DNA of 63,570 nucleotides from Porticoccus sp033791605 (GCA_033791605.1 JASJGJ010000033.1:1-63570); one strand, 5' to 3'; positions 51,801 through 60,572 are shown, counted from the first letter of the stretch. Numbers and translations: made by a program. The notes: generated from the sequence alone by a model not told the origin.

Positions 51801-52755
51801 ACCGACAGAAGCTGGGGGTGATGCGGATGAGATGAGTCCAGCATCGTTACCCCACATAGAATTGACCATTAAAAATTTCAGTGTTGGAGATAAGCGGTTT
51901 GGTGAGGCGAAGCTGTTAATGGAGCCACAGCCAAATGGCGTGAAAATTTCTGGTATTGATGCAAACCTCCTTGGCCTACAGGTAGGCGGTAAAGAGCACG
52001 AAACCGCCTTGGAATGGACTGTAGATAATAACCGTCATTACACGACTTTTGATGGCCTGCTCCGTGCGGGAGACATCGGTAAAGTCATGGAGGCATGGCG
52101 GTTGCCCGCTATTTTAGACAGCAAAGAAGCACACTTTTTTGCTGAGCTAGGTTGGGACGGCAGGCCGTGGGAAATATCGCCAGCATCTATGAATGGAGCT
52201 ATGTCTTTAAACTTGGAAGCTGGGAATTTTTACAAAGCGCCGACAGGTGCTGCCAATGCTCTCATTCGTTTGGTGAGCTTGTTTAACTTTGGCAATTGGG
52301 TGCGACGTCTGCAATTCGATTTCTCTGATCTCTTTGGAAAAGGCATGAGCTACGATGAAATGCATGGTGGCCTAGTCTTTGACAGTGGTGAGCTGACCTT
52401 TGATGCGCCACTGGTGGTAAAACTACCTTCAGGTCGTATCAAAATGGAGGGTATGGCAAATCTGATTTCTGAGGAGATTGATGCCCAATTGGTGACCACA
52501 TTACCTGTAGGTACCAATCTTCCCTGGGTGGCCGCAGCTATTGGCGGTTTACCTGCTGCGGCAGGGGTGTATCTCACCAGTAAAGTGTTTAAAAAGCAGG
52601 TGGATAAACTATCCAGTATCAGTTATCGCTTGAGTGGACCCTGGGGTGATCCGGAGATACAGGTACAGAAAATTTTCAGTGATAATATGAGCACAAAAAA
52701 ATCTAAAAACCAGCCCGCTATATCTGAAAAAACGTCTGAAGGCGAAGGCTCGTGA
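48829..52755 (+). CDS. yhdP: AsmA-like phospholipid transport protein YhdP
   Basis: A 1308-residue envelope-spanning bridge protein that, with TamB and YdbH, carries phospholipids to the outer membrane. An N-terminal membrane anchor (about 12-33) is followed by the chorein-like start LERYRPKINFYASEILGLNLESRQLKGEW, long repetitive beta strands and a C-terminal AsmA-type end (GRIKMEGMANLISEEIDAQLVTTLPVGTNLPWVAAAIGGLPAAAGVYL). The start is TTG, supported by CAGGAG seven bases upstream; no ATG lies nearby in frame. The stop overlaps the GTG of the nitrilase gene. Confidence 0.94.
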   Translation: MTGVQLLKKVTRRILLLSAFLVIGLALLVSIGRETIDDLERYRPKINFYASEILGLNLESRQLKGEWHQFTPKVTAFDLAIYAPGQDVPAITLDYANLNLNLVQSILSRQLVWRELHLGQVSLTAKEDADGAWTIAGLPLNGGGGDSSGLLDILLYSAYLDIKLVSLKLEFFSGTEAILEARDILLENSGDFHRLLASVNLAGTEHSAQLIAEGRGDHRDIEGFDALAYLKLNRIDFSGSLNALAKGWFPETVARIGDIKTDIDGEIWIKSVKGGQTDLVGRLSAAEIPLNWLEDATPITNFKADVTGWFTPREDWGLRFQNLDFDWGELQIEPLTINFLQKVGTQWGTGSLAVSQMNLALLDDMLEKTRLAPAKVINVVQELQPAGSVRNLHLNLSLENDEPDVRLRANLDDVSVASWQGAPAGRQINGYVEMHNAAGFIELDSPDGFALYYPQVFDQYMEHSSMKGQVSWRWDTESKVVKVSSGPLEMNGEEGQGRVYLYLNLPMGQPDLKPEMYLSVGVRNTHSRYKDRYIPKNLDTGLLRWLDSSMGDMDIPEVGFIWRGPLVHGEGGFRSIQLYLRTVDGELKFQPNWPALEHLNAIIALDTGELDAEVLSASLGKAKVKQANILVRSGVASKSQNLLITGVVAADLGDAIDVLVQSPLKSRVVGLAGWDLSGSTGIHLDLTIPLQSNAGSGSYKVDTNIRNGLMSLPNTDIAFEQLQGVLSYRDGRGLYAQEIKGNFWGEPVAAELTTLKDTLSIDVTGRFSMPALGKFLKLPSDQVLLGKTDVSAKVLIPLEDVSIPIQLQVNSQLKGAEIQLPAPFGKEADSERSTVAQVVFADTMDLQVTVGEHIKSHLALKNGSVIRGLLAIDSEHNDLPEEGQLLAIGHLESFSLSQWQKAYPKILNFKGDQSVDSDVSSDQTLTPVFNVAIDALDVAGLAIEQAVVNGGYLDSEWLIGVESDRVEGHVLIRRDPEAPMLIELERLSLPTPTEAGGDADEMSPASLPHIELTIKNFSVGDKRFGEAKLLMEPQPNGVKISGIDANLLGLQVGGKEHETALEWTVDNNRHYTTFDGLLRAGDIGKVMEAWRLPAILDSKEAHFFAELGWDGRPWEISPASMNGAMSLNLEAGNFYKAPTGAANALIRLVSLFNFGNWVRRLQFDFSDLFGKGMSYDEMHGGLVFDSGELTFDAPLVVKLPSGRIKMEGMANLISEEIDAQLVTTLPVGTNLPWVAAAIGGLPAAAGVYLTSKVFKKQVDKLSSISYRLSGPWGDPEIQVQKIFSDNMSTKKSKNQPAISEKTSEGEGS

Positions 52756-53645
52756 GTAATAGGGCTGCTTTGTCAACGGTAGCCGCCCTGCAAATGACCG
52801 GTGGTGACAGTAATGGCAATAGCAGCCTCGAGGCCAATTTAGTGCAAGCAGCGGCACTTATTGACCAAGCGGTTAAACAGGGGGCAGAACTCTTGGTGCT
52901 TCCTGAATATTTCGCCTACCACGGTTGTGGGAATGTCTCCTTTATTGCCCAGCAAGAGCAGTCTTTAAATGGTCCTGCCCGTCAGTTTTTGGCAGAGCAA
53001 GCACGTCATCATAACGTGTGGATTGTAGGCGGCACCATTCCCGTTAAACCTTCTTTCTCAACAAGTTCAACACCAAACCTGCCCAATGATAACCGTGCAA
53101 CAGCCAGCTGTTTTGTGGTGAATGACCAAGGCATTGAAGTTGCGTGTTATCAAAAAATGCATTTGTTTGATGTACAAGTGGATGATGCCAAGGGCAGTTA
53201 CCACGAGTCAGAGGATTATTGTCACGGTGATCAGCCTGTGGTGGTGAATACGCCATTTGGCAAGCTGGGCCTTACCGTTTGCTATGACCTGCGTTTTCCA
53301 GAACTCTACCGCTATCTTGCAGAGCAGGGCGCTGAGATAATCGTGGTCCCCTCCGCATTTACTGCAAAAACAGGTGAAGCCCACTGGCAATTATTGTTGA
53401 GAGCTCGAGCGGTAGAAAACCTCAGCTATATCGTGGGTGCCAATATGGGTGATAGACACCACCCTAAACGACCCACTTGGGGCGGTTCTGCCATTGTTGA
53501 TCCTTGGGGTAACGTATTGGCCGAGTTGGGTGATGGCCCCGGTGTTATCACGGCAGATGTTGACCTCGATTATCTAAAAAAACTTCGTCAAAAAATGCCG
53601 GTAGATGAACACCGACGGTTTCGTGTGGTCAAACCTACCAACTAA
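52752..53645 (+). CDS. carbon-nitrogen hydrolase (nitrilase superfamily, Nit1/YbeM-like)
   Basis: A 297-residue amidase of the nitrilase superfamily, probably a deaminated-glutathione amidase-type repair enzyme. The catalytic triad is Glu in LVLPEYFAY (about 51), Lys in YQKMHLFDV (about 135) and Cys in LTVCYDLRFPELYR (about 177). The GTG start overlaps the yhdP stop (GTGA), a coupled pair also seen in Pseudomonas, where tldD follows; here tldD is missing and a secreted MsrB gene comes next. Confidence 0.93.
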   Translation: MSNRAALSTVAALQMTGGDSNGNSSLEANLVQAAALIDQAVKQGAELLVLPEYFAYHGCGNVSFIAQQEQSLNGPARQFLAEQARHHNVWIVGGTIPVKPSFSTSSTPNLPNDNRATASCFVVNDQGIEVACYQKMHLFDVQVDDAKGSYHESEDYCHGDQPVVVNTPFGKLGLTVCYDLRFPELYRYLAEQGAEIIVVPSAFTAKTGEAHWQLLLRARAVENLSYIVGANMGDRHHPKRPTWGGSAIVDPWGNVLAELGDGPGVITADVDLDYLKKLRQKMPVDEHRRFRVVKPTN

Positions 53646-53686
53646 ATCTCTTCTACTTTCAGGCAGCAATATTTTAGGTTGTACAT

Positions 53687-54259
53687 ATGAACCGTTTTAT
53701 ACCTCCCGTGGTTACAAAACTGGCCATTCCTGCATCACTGATAGCGATGGTGCTATTGTTCTCGCTACTCTCAATGACTTCTAACGGTGCGCTGGCTGAC
53801 GAGGAGGCTCGTCAGGTCGGTATGACCATCGAGCACGCCCAGACATTGATACAAGAAGGACGTGATTTGAAGACCATCCCCGAAGATATCTGGAAACAGA
53901 TCCTTTCCCCTAAACAGTTTAATATTTTGTGGGAAAAAGGAACCGAGCGTTCATTCACCGGCAGTCTGCTAAACAACAAACAAGCAGGTACCTATGTGAC
54001 GGCAGGGTGTCGTTTGCCGGTCTTTCACTCTGGACAAAAATACAAATCTGGCACTGGCTGGCCGAGCTTTTGGGAAATGCACAACCCAGAGAATATTGTA
54101 TTAGAGGATGATTGGTCATGGACGGGTAAGCGCACGGAAGTTGTCTCTGCTTGCGGAGAACACTTGGGGCACGTCTTTAGCGATGGCCCCAAACCAACCG
54201 GGTTACGCTACTGTATAAATTCTGAAGCGCTGCTATTTATTCCAGATAAAGAAGAGTGA
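53687..54259 (+). CDS. msrB: exported peptide-methionine (R)-S-oxide reductase, MsrB type
   Basis: Repairs oxidised methionine (R form). 190 residues with a signal peptide or anchor (about 12-36, ending NGALA), so it acts in the periplasm. The MsrB domain follows: SGTGWPSFWE (121-130), HLGHVFSDGPKPTGLRYCINS with the catalytic Cys176. The two CxxC zinc pairs of standard MsrB are each reduced to a single cysteine (TAGC, Cys108; SACGEH, Cys156), so the structural zinc is probably lost; those two may form the resolving pair instead. It lies 41 bases after the nitrilase gene. Confidence 0.93.
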   Translation: MNRFIPPVVTKLAIPASLIAMVLLFSLLSMTSNGALADEEARQVGMTIEHAQTLIQEGRDLKTIPEDIWKQILSPKQFNILWEKGTERSFTGSLLNNKQAGTYVTAGCRLPVFHSGQKYKSGTGWPSFWEMHNPENIVLEDDWSWTGKRTEVVSACGEHLGHVFSDGPKPTGLRYCINSEALLFIPDKEE

Positions 54260-54499
54260 TTGACAGGAGTGGTATAACCCGGTCTTCTAATTAGGGGTGG
54301 TACCTACTATTGAATAGATATAGTATCCAAACCCGCCAGTTATGGCTCTAATATAAGTAATAGCAGCACACACCGATAAGTTAGCAAAAAGCCAGAAAAT
54401 CTGAGTTGTTTACTCCCCCCAAAGTTGGACTTTTTCGGATGACACATTTTTGGCTGTTACGATTTTGTGCTGTTAGAAAGTCAATAAAAGGTAATTACT

Positions 54500-54784
54500 A
54501 TGACAACAGAATTTAAGTGCGCTACTTTTGATGAGCTTGTTCTACTGATTGACGGTGTCGAGTTTAAATATTCTGACTGTACCGTTATGTCAGAAAGAGA
54601 ACATAAAAAATACGCCCATGTGGAGCTTGTTCTCAAATCACCCTGTGGCCATTTTGCCGAAGCGCTTGTGACATCTCATGATGATGTGCCCGGTAAAAGT
54701 AATATTGTTCATGGTGAATATGACGGTATGCTTGTAGACGAAGATGTTGCCCTAAGTTTGGCAAAACTCGCCAAGTCTTACTAA
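54500..54784 (+). CDS. small conserved-looking protein, unknown
   Basis: A 94-residue acidic cytoplasmic protein without signal or membrane span. It has a compact alpha/beta look, with strands around FDELVLLIDGVEF and YAHVELVLKSPCG and a C-terminal helix DEDVALSLAKLAKSY. AAAAGG lies before the ATG. No family recognised. It is a single gene between the MsrB and CNNM genes. A hairpin (ccaccca/tgggtgg, 54800-54823) follows without a clear U-run. Confidence 0.6.
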   Translation: MTTEFKCATFDELVLLIDGVEFKYSDCTVMSEREHKKYAHVELVLKSPCGHFAEALVTSHDDVPGKSNIVHGEYDGMLVDEDVALSLAKLAKSY

Positions 54785-55156
54785 ACAACCCCGCAGTTAT
54801 GCCACCCACAACTTACTTGATGGGTGGTAGAGCTCGAAAGTTGATGTGTATCTAGAATCCTTTCTGGATTTTATACCCTCAGAATAATCACCTCTGCCTA
54901 TCTCCCTTGTTTTTTGAATCGAATGATAGGGGGTAGTTGGTTGTGTCCGGTGCTTTTACGTACGAGTTCTCTTGCATGCATGACGCTTATTTAGCACAGG
55001 GATACCTCCTGGTTGCTACAATTGGCAGAAAGATAGGTAGATAAAAGGACAAAAGGGCGGAGTGTATAGGCTAATCACAGCTAGCCTTTGCCTTCGACCC
55101 ACAATTCAATGTTACAAAAGCTAAACTATCATTAAACAGTTGGTGCCGGAGATCAC
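54785..55156. other. non-coding stretch before the CNNM gene
   Basis: No gene seen on either strand. It contains the hairpin after the 94-residue protein gene and presumably the promoter of the CNNM-type gene at 55157. The ATG there is preceded by a GGAGAT site. Confidence 0.4.
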
Positions 55157-56383
55157 ATGAATCCACACAGTAAAAGCGTTTGCCGATGGTTTGTCTTGTT
55201 GCTACCTCTAACCTTTGTTGGAGTCGCCGTTGCTGCTGTTACCGATAGCGCTCCACCTTTTAGGGGCGAACACTTAAACGACAGTATTCTGCTCGCCATC
55301 TATGTTGCTGTGGCATTAGTTTCCTCCTTTCTGTGTTCTGTCGCCGAAACAGTACTATTGAGTATTACCCCTTCTTACATAGAAGGCTTGAGAGAGAAAA
55401 ATCCCGACCAAGCGAAACAGCTAAAGTCATTGCGTCAGGAAAAAATAGATCGCTCTCTCGCTGCCATACTAACCATGAACACCATTGCCCATACCATGGG
55501 TGCCATTGGGGCTGGGGCACAATCTGCCATCGTATTTGGCAACGCCTGGGTAGGGTTATTTTCGGGCATCATGACGTTAATGATCCTATTCCTTTCAGAA
55601 ATTATCCCCAAAACACTCGGTGCAGTTTATTGGAGAAAGCTGGTTGGCGTTACCACGCTGTTTATCCGAACCCTGATCATCATGTTGTACCCTTTAGTGG
55701 TTGCTTCAGAAGGGATGACGAGACTGATTACCCGAGGGAAAAGTGTTCATCGGTTTAGTCGCGATGAATTTCTCGCCATGGTTGGGTTTGGACACAAGGA
55801 GGGTGAAATTGACGAGCATGAGTCCAAAATTATTCAAAACCTGTTTCGCTTCAGGTCCCTCAAAGTGACCGATGTAATGACGCCTCGTGTCGTTATTACC
55901 GCACTCTCCCAAGACATGCTCGCAACAGAAGCGCAAAAGGCCCTGCGTCACTGCCCCTTCTCCCGGTTACCGTTGTATGGAGAGAACATTAACGACATCA
56001 CGGGCTTTGCCCTGAAAGATAAAATCATGTTGTACAAACCCATAGAGAGGGATGAGCTCAGACTTACGGCATTTAAACGGAAATTGCATGCGGTTCCCGA
56101 TTCCATGTTGTTGCCAAAGCTATTAGACTTTTTTCTCAATAACCGACAGCAGATAGCCATCATTGTCGATGAATATGGTGATGTGAAAGGGCTTGTTACT
56201 CTGGAGGATGTGATAGAGACATTACTCGGTATGGATATTGTCGACGAGACAGATAATGTAACAGATATGAGAGCATTGGCTCGGCAGCAATGGAGCAAGC
56301 GTGCTGAAGCCTTGGGTTTTGAACTTCCGGAAGTGCTGGGGGCTGATGAAGACAAAAAGCCTAGAGATGGTGGGGGCAAATAA
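55157..56383 (+). CDS. CNNM/CorB-type membrane protein with CBS pair
   Basis: A 408-residue protein of the CNNM (DUF21) plus CBS family, linked to magnesium or cobalt efflux and resistance. A hydrophobic N-terminus (possible signal) is followed by the DUF21 transmembrane domain (about 40-200: SSFLCSVAETVLLSITPSYIEGL, LFLSEIIPKTLGAVYWRK), then a CBS pair (about 220-345: KVTDVMTPRVVI, IAIIVDEYGDVKGLVTLEDVIETLLG). No C-terminal CorC/HlyC transporter-associated domain is present; the last 45 residues are polar. Ion specificity is not known. It is convergent with rlmH. Confidence 0.9.
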   Translation: MNPHSKSVCRWFVLLLPLTFVGVAVAAVTDSAPPFRGEHLNDSILLAIYVAVALVSSFLCSVAETVLLSITPSYIEGLREKNPDQAKQLKSLRQEKIDRSLAAILTMNTIAHTMGAIGAGAQSAIVFGNAWVGLFSGIMTLMILFLSEIIPKTLGAVYWRKLVGVTTLFIRTLIIMLYPLVVASEGMTRLITRGKSVHRFSRDEFLAMVGFGHKEGEIDEHESKIIQNLFRFRSLKVTDVMTPRVVITALSQDMLATEAQKALRHCPFSRLPLYGENINDITGFALKDKIMLYKPIERDELRLTAFKRKLHAVPDSMLLPKLLDFFLNNRQQIAIIVDEYGDVKGLVTLEDVIETLLGMDIVDETDNVTDMRALARQQWSKRAEALGFELPEVLGADEDKKPRDGGGK

Positions 56384-56427
56384 CGACTAGATACGTAATG
56401 CTCGGCGCACAGGCGAGCTTATGATAG

Positions 56428-56895
56428 TTATCGGTGATAAGGGTGTCCCGCATTAATAGTTCCAGCACGGTAAATTTGTTCCACCAATAAAATGCGTACC
56501 AGTGGGTGGGGCAGGGTCAGAGCAGATAGGGACCACTTGCTGTTGGCACGTTTTAGGCATTCAGGTGCCAGCCCATCGGGACCGCCCACCAGTAAGCTGA
56601 AGTTGTCGCCAGAGAGTTGCCACTGTTGCAGCTTGCTGGCTAACTGCTCGGTGCTCCAGGGTTTGCCGAGTACATCCAGTGCAATGACATGATCCTGTTC
56701 GCCGATAGCTTTGAGCATAGCTTCTCCTTCACGGGTAATGGCGCGATTGATATCGGCACCTTTACCCCGTTGTCCCAAGGGCAATTCGATAATTTCCAGA
56801 TTGAGCTCTGATGGCAGTCGCTTCAGATATTCATTGCAGCCAGCCTCAACCCAGTCGGGCATTTTGGTGCCTATAGCAATGATTCTAAGACGCAC
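56428..56895 (-). CDS. rlmH: 23S rRNA m3-pseudouridine-1915 methyltransferase RlmH
   Basis: SPOUT-class SAM methyltransferase. 155 residues, the usual length. The knotted C-terminal motif is FSLLVGGPDGLAPE, then WSLSALTLPHPLVRILLVEQIYRA and the terminal NAGHPYHR. It lies 41 bases after rsfS on the same strand, in the conserved proA-nadD-rsfS-rlmH order. Confidence 0.97.
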   Translation of the reverse strand: MRLRIIAIGTKMPDWVEAGCNEYLKRLPSELNLEIIELPLGQRGKGADINRAITREGEAMLKAIGEQDHVIALDVLGKPWSTEQLASKLQQWQLSGDNFSLLVGGPDGLAPECLKRANSKWSLSALTLPHPLVRILLVEQIYRAGTINAGHPYHR

Positions 56896-56936
56896 GAGTA
56901 TTCATCCTTTTTCGAAATCTTTGTTTTTTATAGATA

Positions 56937-57296
56937 CTAGTTTTGAGTGTCTTCGTCGGTAGGGTTGTGATCGCCGGGGCGTACAGACCAGAGTTTTTCC
57001 AGGTCATAAAATTCACGGGTGGCGGGTTGCATTAGGTGGACAACGATGTCGCCAAAGTCGACTAATACCCATTCGGCAGTGTCCATACCTTCTACGCCTA
57101 TGGGCTGGAATCCTGCTTTTTTACCTTCTTCGATGACATTGTTAGCCAGTGCTTTCACTTGGCGGTTTGACGTACCGCTGGCCACAACAAGGGTGTCCAT
57201 CACATCAGTAAGGTCGCTGACATCCAGTGTAGTGATATCTTTACCCTTGACCTCTTCGAGGGCGTTCATCACGATATCTAGTAGATTTTTACTCAT
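56937..57296 (-). CDS. rsfS: ribosome silencing factor RsfS
   Basis: A 119-residue RsfS/Iojap protein that binds L14 and blocks subunit joining when nutrients are low. Motifs are KGKDITTLDVSDLTDVMDTLVVASGTSNRQVKALA and GMDTAEWVLVDFGDIVVHLM, then FYDLEKLW. The start overlaps the nadD stop by four bases (ATGA). Confidence 0.97.
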   Translation of the reverse strand: MSKNLLDIVMNALEEVKGKDITTLDVSDLTDVMDTLVVASGTSNRQVKALANNVIEEGKKAGFQPIGVEGMDTAEWVLVDFGDIVVHLMQPATREFYDLEKLWSVRPGDHNPTDEDTQN

Positions 57297-58003
57297 GTAG
57301 CTTCCTGTTTTGTTGTGTCTTTTTTGTCTGAATACAGCTGATGCTGCCTAATGTAATCAATAACCTGATCGGGTACCAGATAGCGGATCGATTCTCCCCG
57401 CTGAAGAGCCTGGCGAATACCTGTGGCCGAAATGGGCAGCAGGGTCATTTCCATCATTAATATTTTTCCTGCAGGGGTTTCCTGCAATTGTTCAATACTG
57501 GTGGCTCGGTGTTCTCGAACGAATTCCAATACTTCACCACTTTTGGGTAAATGCCACCCGGGTCGTGCTGCTACCACAATATGGGTCATGCTGGTGAGTT
57601 CTCGCCAACGGTGCCATTGGTTGAGTTCGATCAGTGAGTCCATGCCAATACAGAGGAACAAGGGCGTCTTGGTGCCGATTTCTGCACGAACCTCTGTCAG
57701 TGTGTCCATTGTGTAGGAGGGGCCTTCACGGCGCAGCTCTCTATCGTCGGCGATCAGCTTCGGTTCCGCTGTGTTAGGCCCTAACCTATGACCTAGGGCC
57801 AGTTGTAGCATTGCCAGCCGGTGTTCGGCGCTGCTATCGGGTTGCGTTCTATGGGGCGGACAGGCACTGGGTATCAGTCGCATTTCACTGAGGCTCAGCA
57901 CTTTCCGTAATTCAACCGCTGTTCTGAGGTGACCGATATGCACCGGATCAAAGGTGCCACCAAACAGACCAACACCGTTTGAATGATTCGAGTTTTGGGA
58001 CAT
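57293..58003 (-). CDS. nadD: nicotinate-nucleotide adenylyltransferase
   Basis: Makes deamido-NAD from nicotinate mononucleotide and ATP. 236 residues. The nucleotidyl-transferase motifs are GLFGGTFDPVHIGHLR (12-27, the HxGH site) and ISATGIRQ near the C-terminus (the S-T-x-I-R site). It lies 22 bases after proA and overlaps rsfS. Confidence 0.97.
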   Translation of the reverse strand: MSQNSNHSNGVGLFGGTFDPVHIGHLRTAVELRKVLSLSEMRLIPSACPPHRTQPDSSAEHRLAMLQLALGHRLGPNTAEPKLIADDRELRREGPSYTMDTLTEVRAEIGTKTPLFLCIGMDSLIELNQWHRWRELTSMTHIVVAARPGWHLPKSGEVLEFVREHRATSIEQLQETPAGKILMMEMTLLPISATGIRQALQRGESIRYLVPDQVIDYIRQHQLYSDKKDTTKQEAT

Positions 58004-58025
58004 ATGCGATTAACCCGTACAGCAC

Positions 58026-59279
58026 TTATTGACGAATTTCACCGTGGCCATAAACAATCCATTTTTGTGATGTCAGGCCTTCCAGTCCGACGGGACCACG
58101 AGCATGAATTTTATCTGTTGAGATACCAATTTCGGCACCCAAGCCATATTCAAACCCATCGGCAAATCGTGTCGATGCGTTGTGGATCACAGAGCTTGAA
58201 TCTACTTCTGCCATAAAGCGGCGAGCTCTATCGTTGTCGCGGGTAACGATAGCTTCGGTGTGCTGTGAGCTGTAATGGGCAATATGTTCCATGGCTTCAT
58301 CCATATTTGCCACTATTTTGATGGAGAGAATGGGAGCGAGATATTCTGTGCCCCAGTCTTCCTCAGTTGCCGCAGCGCAGTCGATAATACCACGCGTTTT
58401 TTTACAACCCCGTAGTTCCACACCTTCTGCTTCATAAGCTTTGGCCAAGCGGGGCAAAATATCTGTGGCAACGCCTTCGGCAACCAGCAAGGTTTCCATG
58501 GCATTGCAGACACCATAACGATGGGTTTTGGCATTGACGGCAATATTAAATGCCATCTCTAGGTCGGCTTTGTCATCGATATAAACATGGCAAATGCCGT
58601 CCAGGTGTTTAATTACTGGCACGCGGGCATTATTGCTAATGCGCTCGATCAAACCTTTGCCACCACGGGGAATAATCACATCGACGTAGTCGGACATGGT
58701 GATTAATTCACCTACCGCAGCACGGTCGGTGGTATCAACCACCTGTACGACGGATTCAGGCAACCCGGAGGTCGACAAACCTTGTTTGATACAGTCGGCA
58801 ATGGCCTGATTCGATTGAATAGCTTCACTGCCACCACGTAAGATGGTGGCATTGCCAGATTTCAAGCACAGACTCGCGGCATCAATGGTCACATTGGGGC
58901 GGGACTCATAAATAATGCCAACCACACCGAGAGGAACACGCATTTTTCCTAGCTCAATACCACTGGGGCGCTGGGTGAGATCGGTGATTTCTCCAATGGG
59001 GTCGGGTAGGGCTGCCACCTGTTGAAGGCCCTCAATCATGGCATCGATTCTGGCATCGTTAAGTTCTAGGCGATCCAGTAAGGCTGCATCGAGGCCATTC
59101 TCTTGTCCATTTTTTAAGTCGACAGTATTCGCGGCCAAGACCTGTTGACGATTGTGGTTGAGCGAATCTGCGATGGCCAATAACGCCGAGTTTTTATTTT
59201 CGGTGCTGGTTGCGGCAATTACTCTTGAGGCGGCGCGTGCTTGCTGCCCCAATTGTTGCATGTATGATTTGATATCCAT
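58026..59279 (-). CDS. proA: gamma-glutamyl phosphate reductase
   Basis: Second step of proline synthesis: reduces glutamyl-5-phosphate with NADPH. 417 residues. The catalytic cysteine lies in YGVCNAMETLLV, cofactor and substrate segments include MRVPLGVVGIIYESRPNVT and IPRGGKGLI, and the end DKIHARGPVGLEGLTSQKWIVYG is typical. First gene of the proA-nadD-rsfS-rlmH run. Confidence 0.98.
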   Translation of the reverse strand: MDIKSYMQQLGQQARAASRVIAATSTENKNSALLAIADSLNHNRQQVLAANTVDLKNGQENGLDAALLDRLELNDARIDAMIEGLQQVAALPDPIGEITDLTQRPSGIELGKMRVPLGVVGIIYESRPNVTIDAASLCLKSGNATILRGGSEAIQSNQAIADCIKQGLSTSGLPESVVQVVDTTDRAAVGELITMSDYVDVIIPRGGKGLIERISNNARVPVIKHLDGICHVYIDDKADLEMAFNIAVNAKTHRYGVCNAMETLLVAEGVATDILPRLAKAYEAEGVELRGCKKTRGIIDCAAATEEDWGTEYLAPILSIKIVANMDEAMEHIAHYSSQHTEAIVTRDNDRARRFMAEVDSSSVIHNASTRFADGFEYGLGAEIGISTDKIHARGPVGLEGLTSQKWIVYGHGEIRQ

Positions 59280-59360
59280 GGAATCCAGTGTCGATTCAAA
59301 TTTCCAGAACCGCCCATTATAGCGTTATCGTGCAGGATGTGGCAGAAGCGTTAGGTGTCT

Positions 59361-59888
59361 TTAATCTCTTTCTCTTCTGTTATGTTTATTTGATGGTTTT
59401 TTCTCAAACAACTTGGGCGGTGTGAGCAATTTAGATTGTGGAACCAACACAGATCTGTTGTTTAAATCACGTTTTATATAGGTAGGGGGTGAGGGATCAC
59501 GGTGATCTGACCATCGGGGGTTGAAGCGACGCCCTCCGCGATAGGGATAATTCGTGTGATAGTGCTCTTCTCTGTAAATGAGGGGTGGCGCTAATTGTTG
59601 GCGAGCAAACGCTAATTCTTCTTCAGCCCGGCGTGCGTCATCTCTTTCTTTTCGGTCTTTTTTTAGTCGATCTGCTACCTGAGACATTTGCTCAATGCGC
59701 GCTGCAGATTCCGCAGCAGGATTCTTCACACCGACGACATCACTAAATTCGAGTGTTTCAACTAATTCTTCAGCAATGGCGGGCTGATCGCTGTAGGTGA
59801 CCGTGCCGCTAGCATCCACAGACTTATAAACGGTTTGTCCGTACGCTGTTGTGGTGATTGCCGCGAATAACAGAAGTGCTTGTTTCAG
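59361..59888 (-). CDS. DUF4124 domain exported protein
   Basis: An exported protein: signal peptide LKQALLLFAAITTTAYG, a DUF4124 domain (TVYKSVDASGTVTYSDQPA), a charged coiled coil (EQMSQVADRLKKDRKERDDARRAEEE) and a basic, Pro/Arg-rich tail. The start is not settled. The frame opens with GTG at 59960 (weak ribosome binding site, giving a 41-residue leader). CTG at 59888 has GGAG seven bases upstream and gives a perfect 17-residue signal peptide; I use the latter (175 residues) although CTG starts are rare. Function unknown. Single gene. Confidence 0.75.
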   Translation of the reverse strand: MKQALLLFAAITTTAYGQTVYKSVDASGTVTYSDQPAIAEELVETLEFSDVVGVKNPAAESAARIEQMSQVADRLKKDRKERDDARRAEEELAFARQQLAPPLIYREEHYHTNYPYRGGRRFNPRWSDHRDPSPPTYIKRDLNNRSVLVPQSKLLTPPKLFEKKPSNKHNRRERD

Positions 59889-60023
59889 GTGAATTCTCCA
59901 AGCTAGGTTTGTTGATAATGCTTTTGACACTATAGAACATCCAAAGTTGTATATTGGCACAATTCACCAAATTGTCATGTTTTGTACATCTGGTTGTAAC
60001 AATACCTGCCTAGTGTCTGCAAT

Positions 60024-60572
60024 ATGACAAATACTAAAGCATTACAAGCGCTTCATTCCTTTGATGTTATTACTTTTCTAAGTATTGTTAAGTGGAATAC
60101 AAGGCGCCGAATACGGTTGATTGCAAATGTGGTATCGACCAGTGCAGATGGCTGGTTTTACCTCTTTATTCCTGTCTTGATAGCATTGATTTCAGTTCAG
60201 TTAGGGTGGGTAGTCTTCGTCACTTTGGTCACTGGGTTTGCCATAGAGCGACCCACCTATTTTTTATTGAAAAATAGTTTTAAGCGCAATCGGCCCCCCA
60301 ATATCATTCCGGGTTTTGAAAGTGTGATCACGGCTTCGGATGAGTTCAGTTTCCCTTCCGGTCATACCTCTGGTGTTTTTCTTGTGGTTACGGCGTTAGT
60401 TCTGCTGATGCCCGTTGGCATGTTTGGTCTCTACCTTTATGGCTGGGCGGTTGCCGTAGCACTGTCTCGTATTATCTTGGGGGTGCATTTCCCTATGGAT
60501 ACTGTGGCAGGCGCATTGCTTGGTAGTGGCATTGCCTGGTGTGCGATTCAAATAGTGGGTGTTGTATTGTGA
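60024..60572 (+). CDS. PAP2-family phosphatase
   Basis: A 182-residue membrane phosphatase with about five spans and the three PAP2 motifs: KRNRPPN (around 89-95), PSGHTSG (about 113-119) and SRIILGVHFPMDTVAG (about 151-166). It probably dephosphorylates undecaprenyl pyrophosphate or phosphatidic/lipid phosphate at the inner membrane. Its stop overlaps the GTG of the glycosyltransferase gene (GTGA), suggesting a joint role in a lipid-linked glycan pathway; the product is unknown. Confidence 0.92.
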   Translation: MTNTKALQALHSFDVITFLSIVKWNTRRRIRLIANVVSTSADGWFYLFIPVLIALISVQLGWVVFVTLVTGFAIERPTYFLLKNSFKRNRPPNIIPGFESVITASDEFSFPSGHTSGVFLVVTALVLLMPVGMFGLYLYGWAVAVALSRIILGVHFPMDTVAGALLGSGIAWCAIQIVGVVL

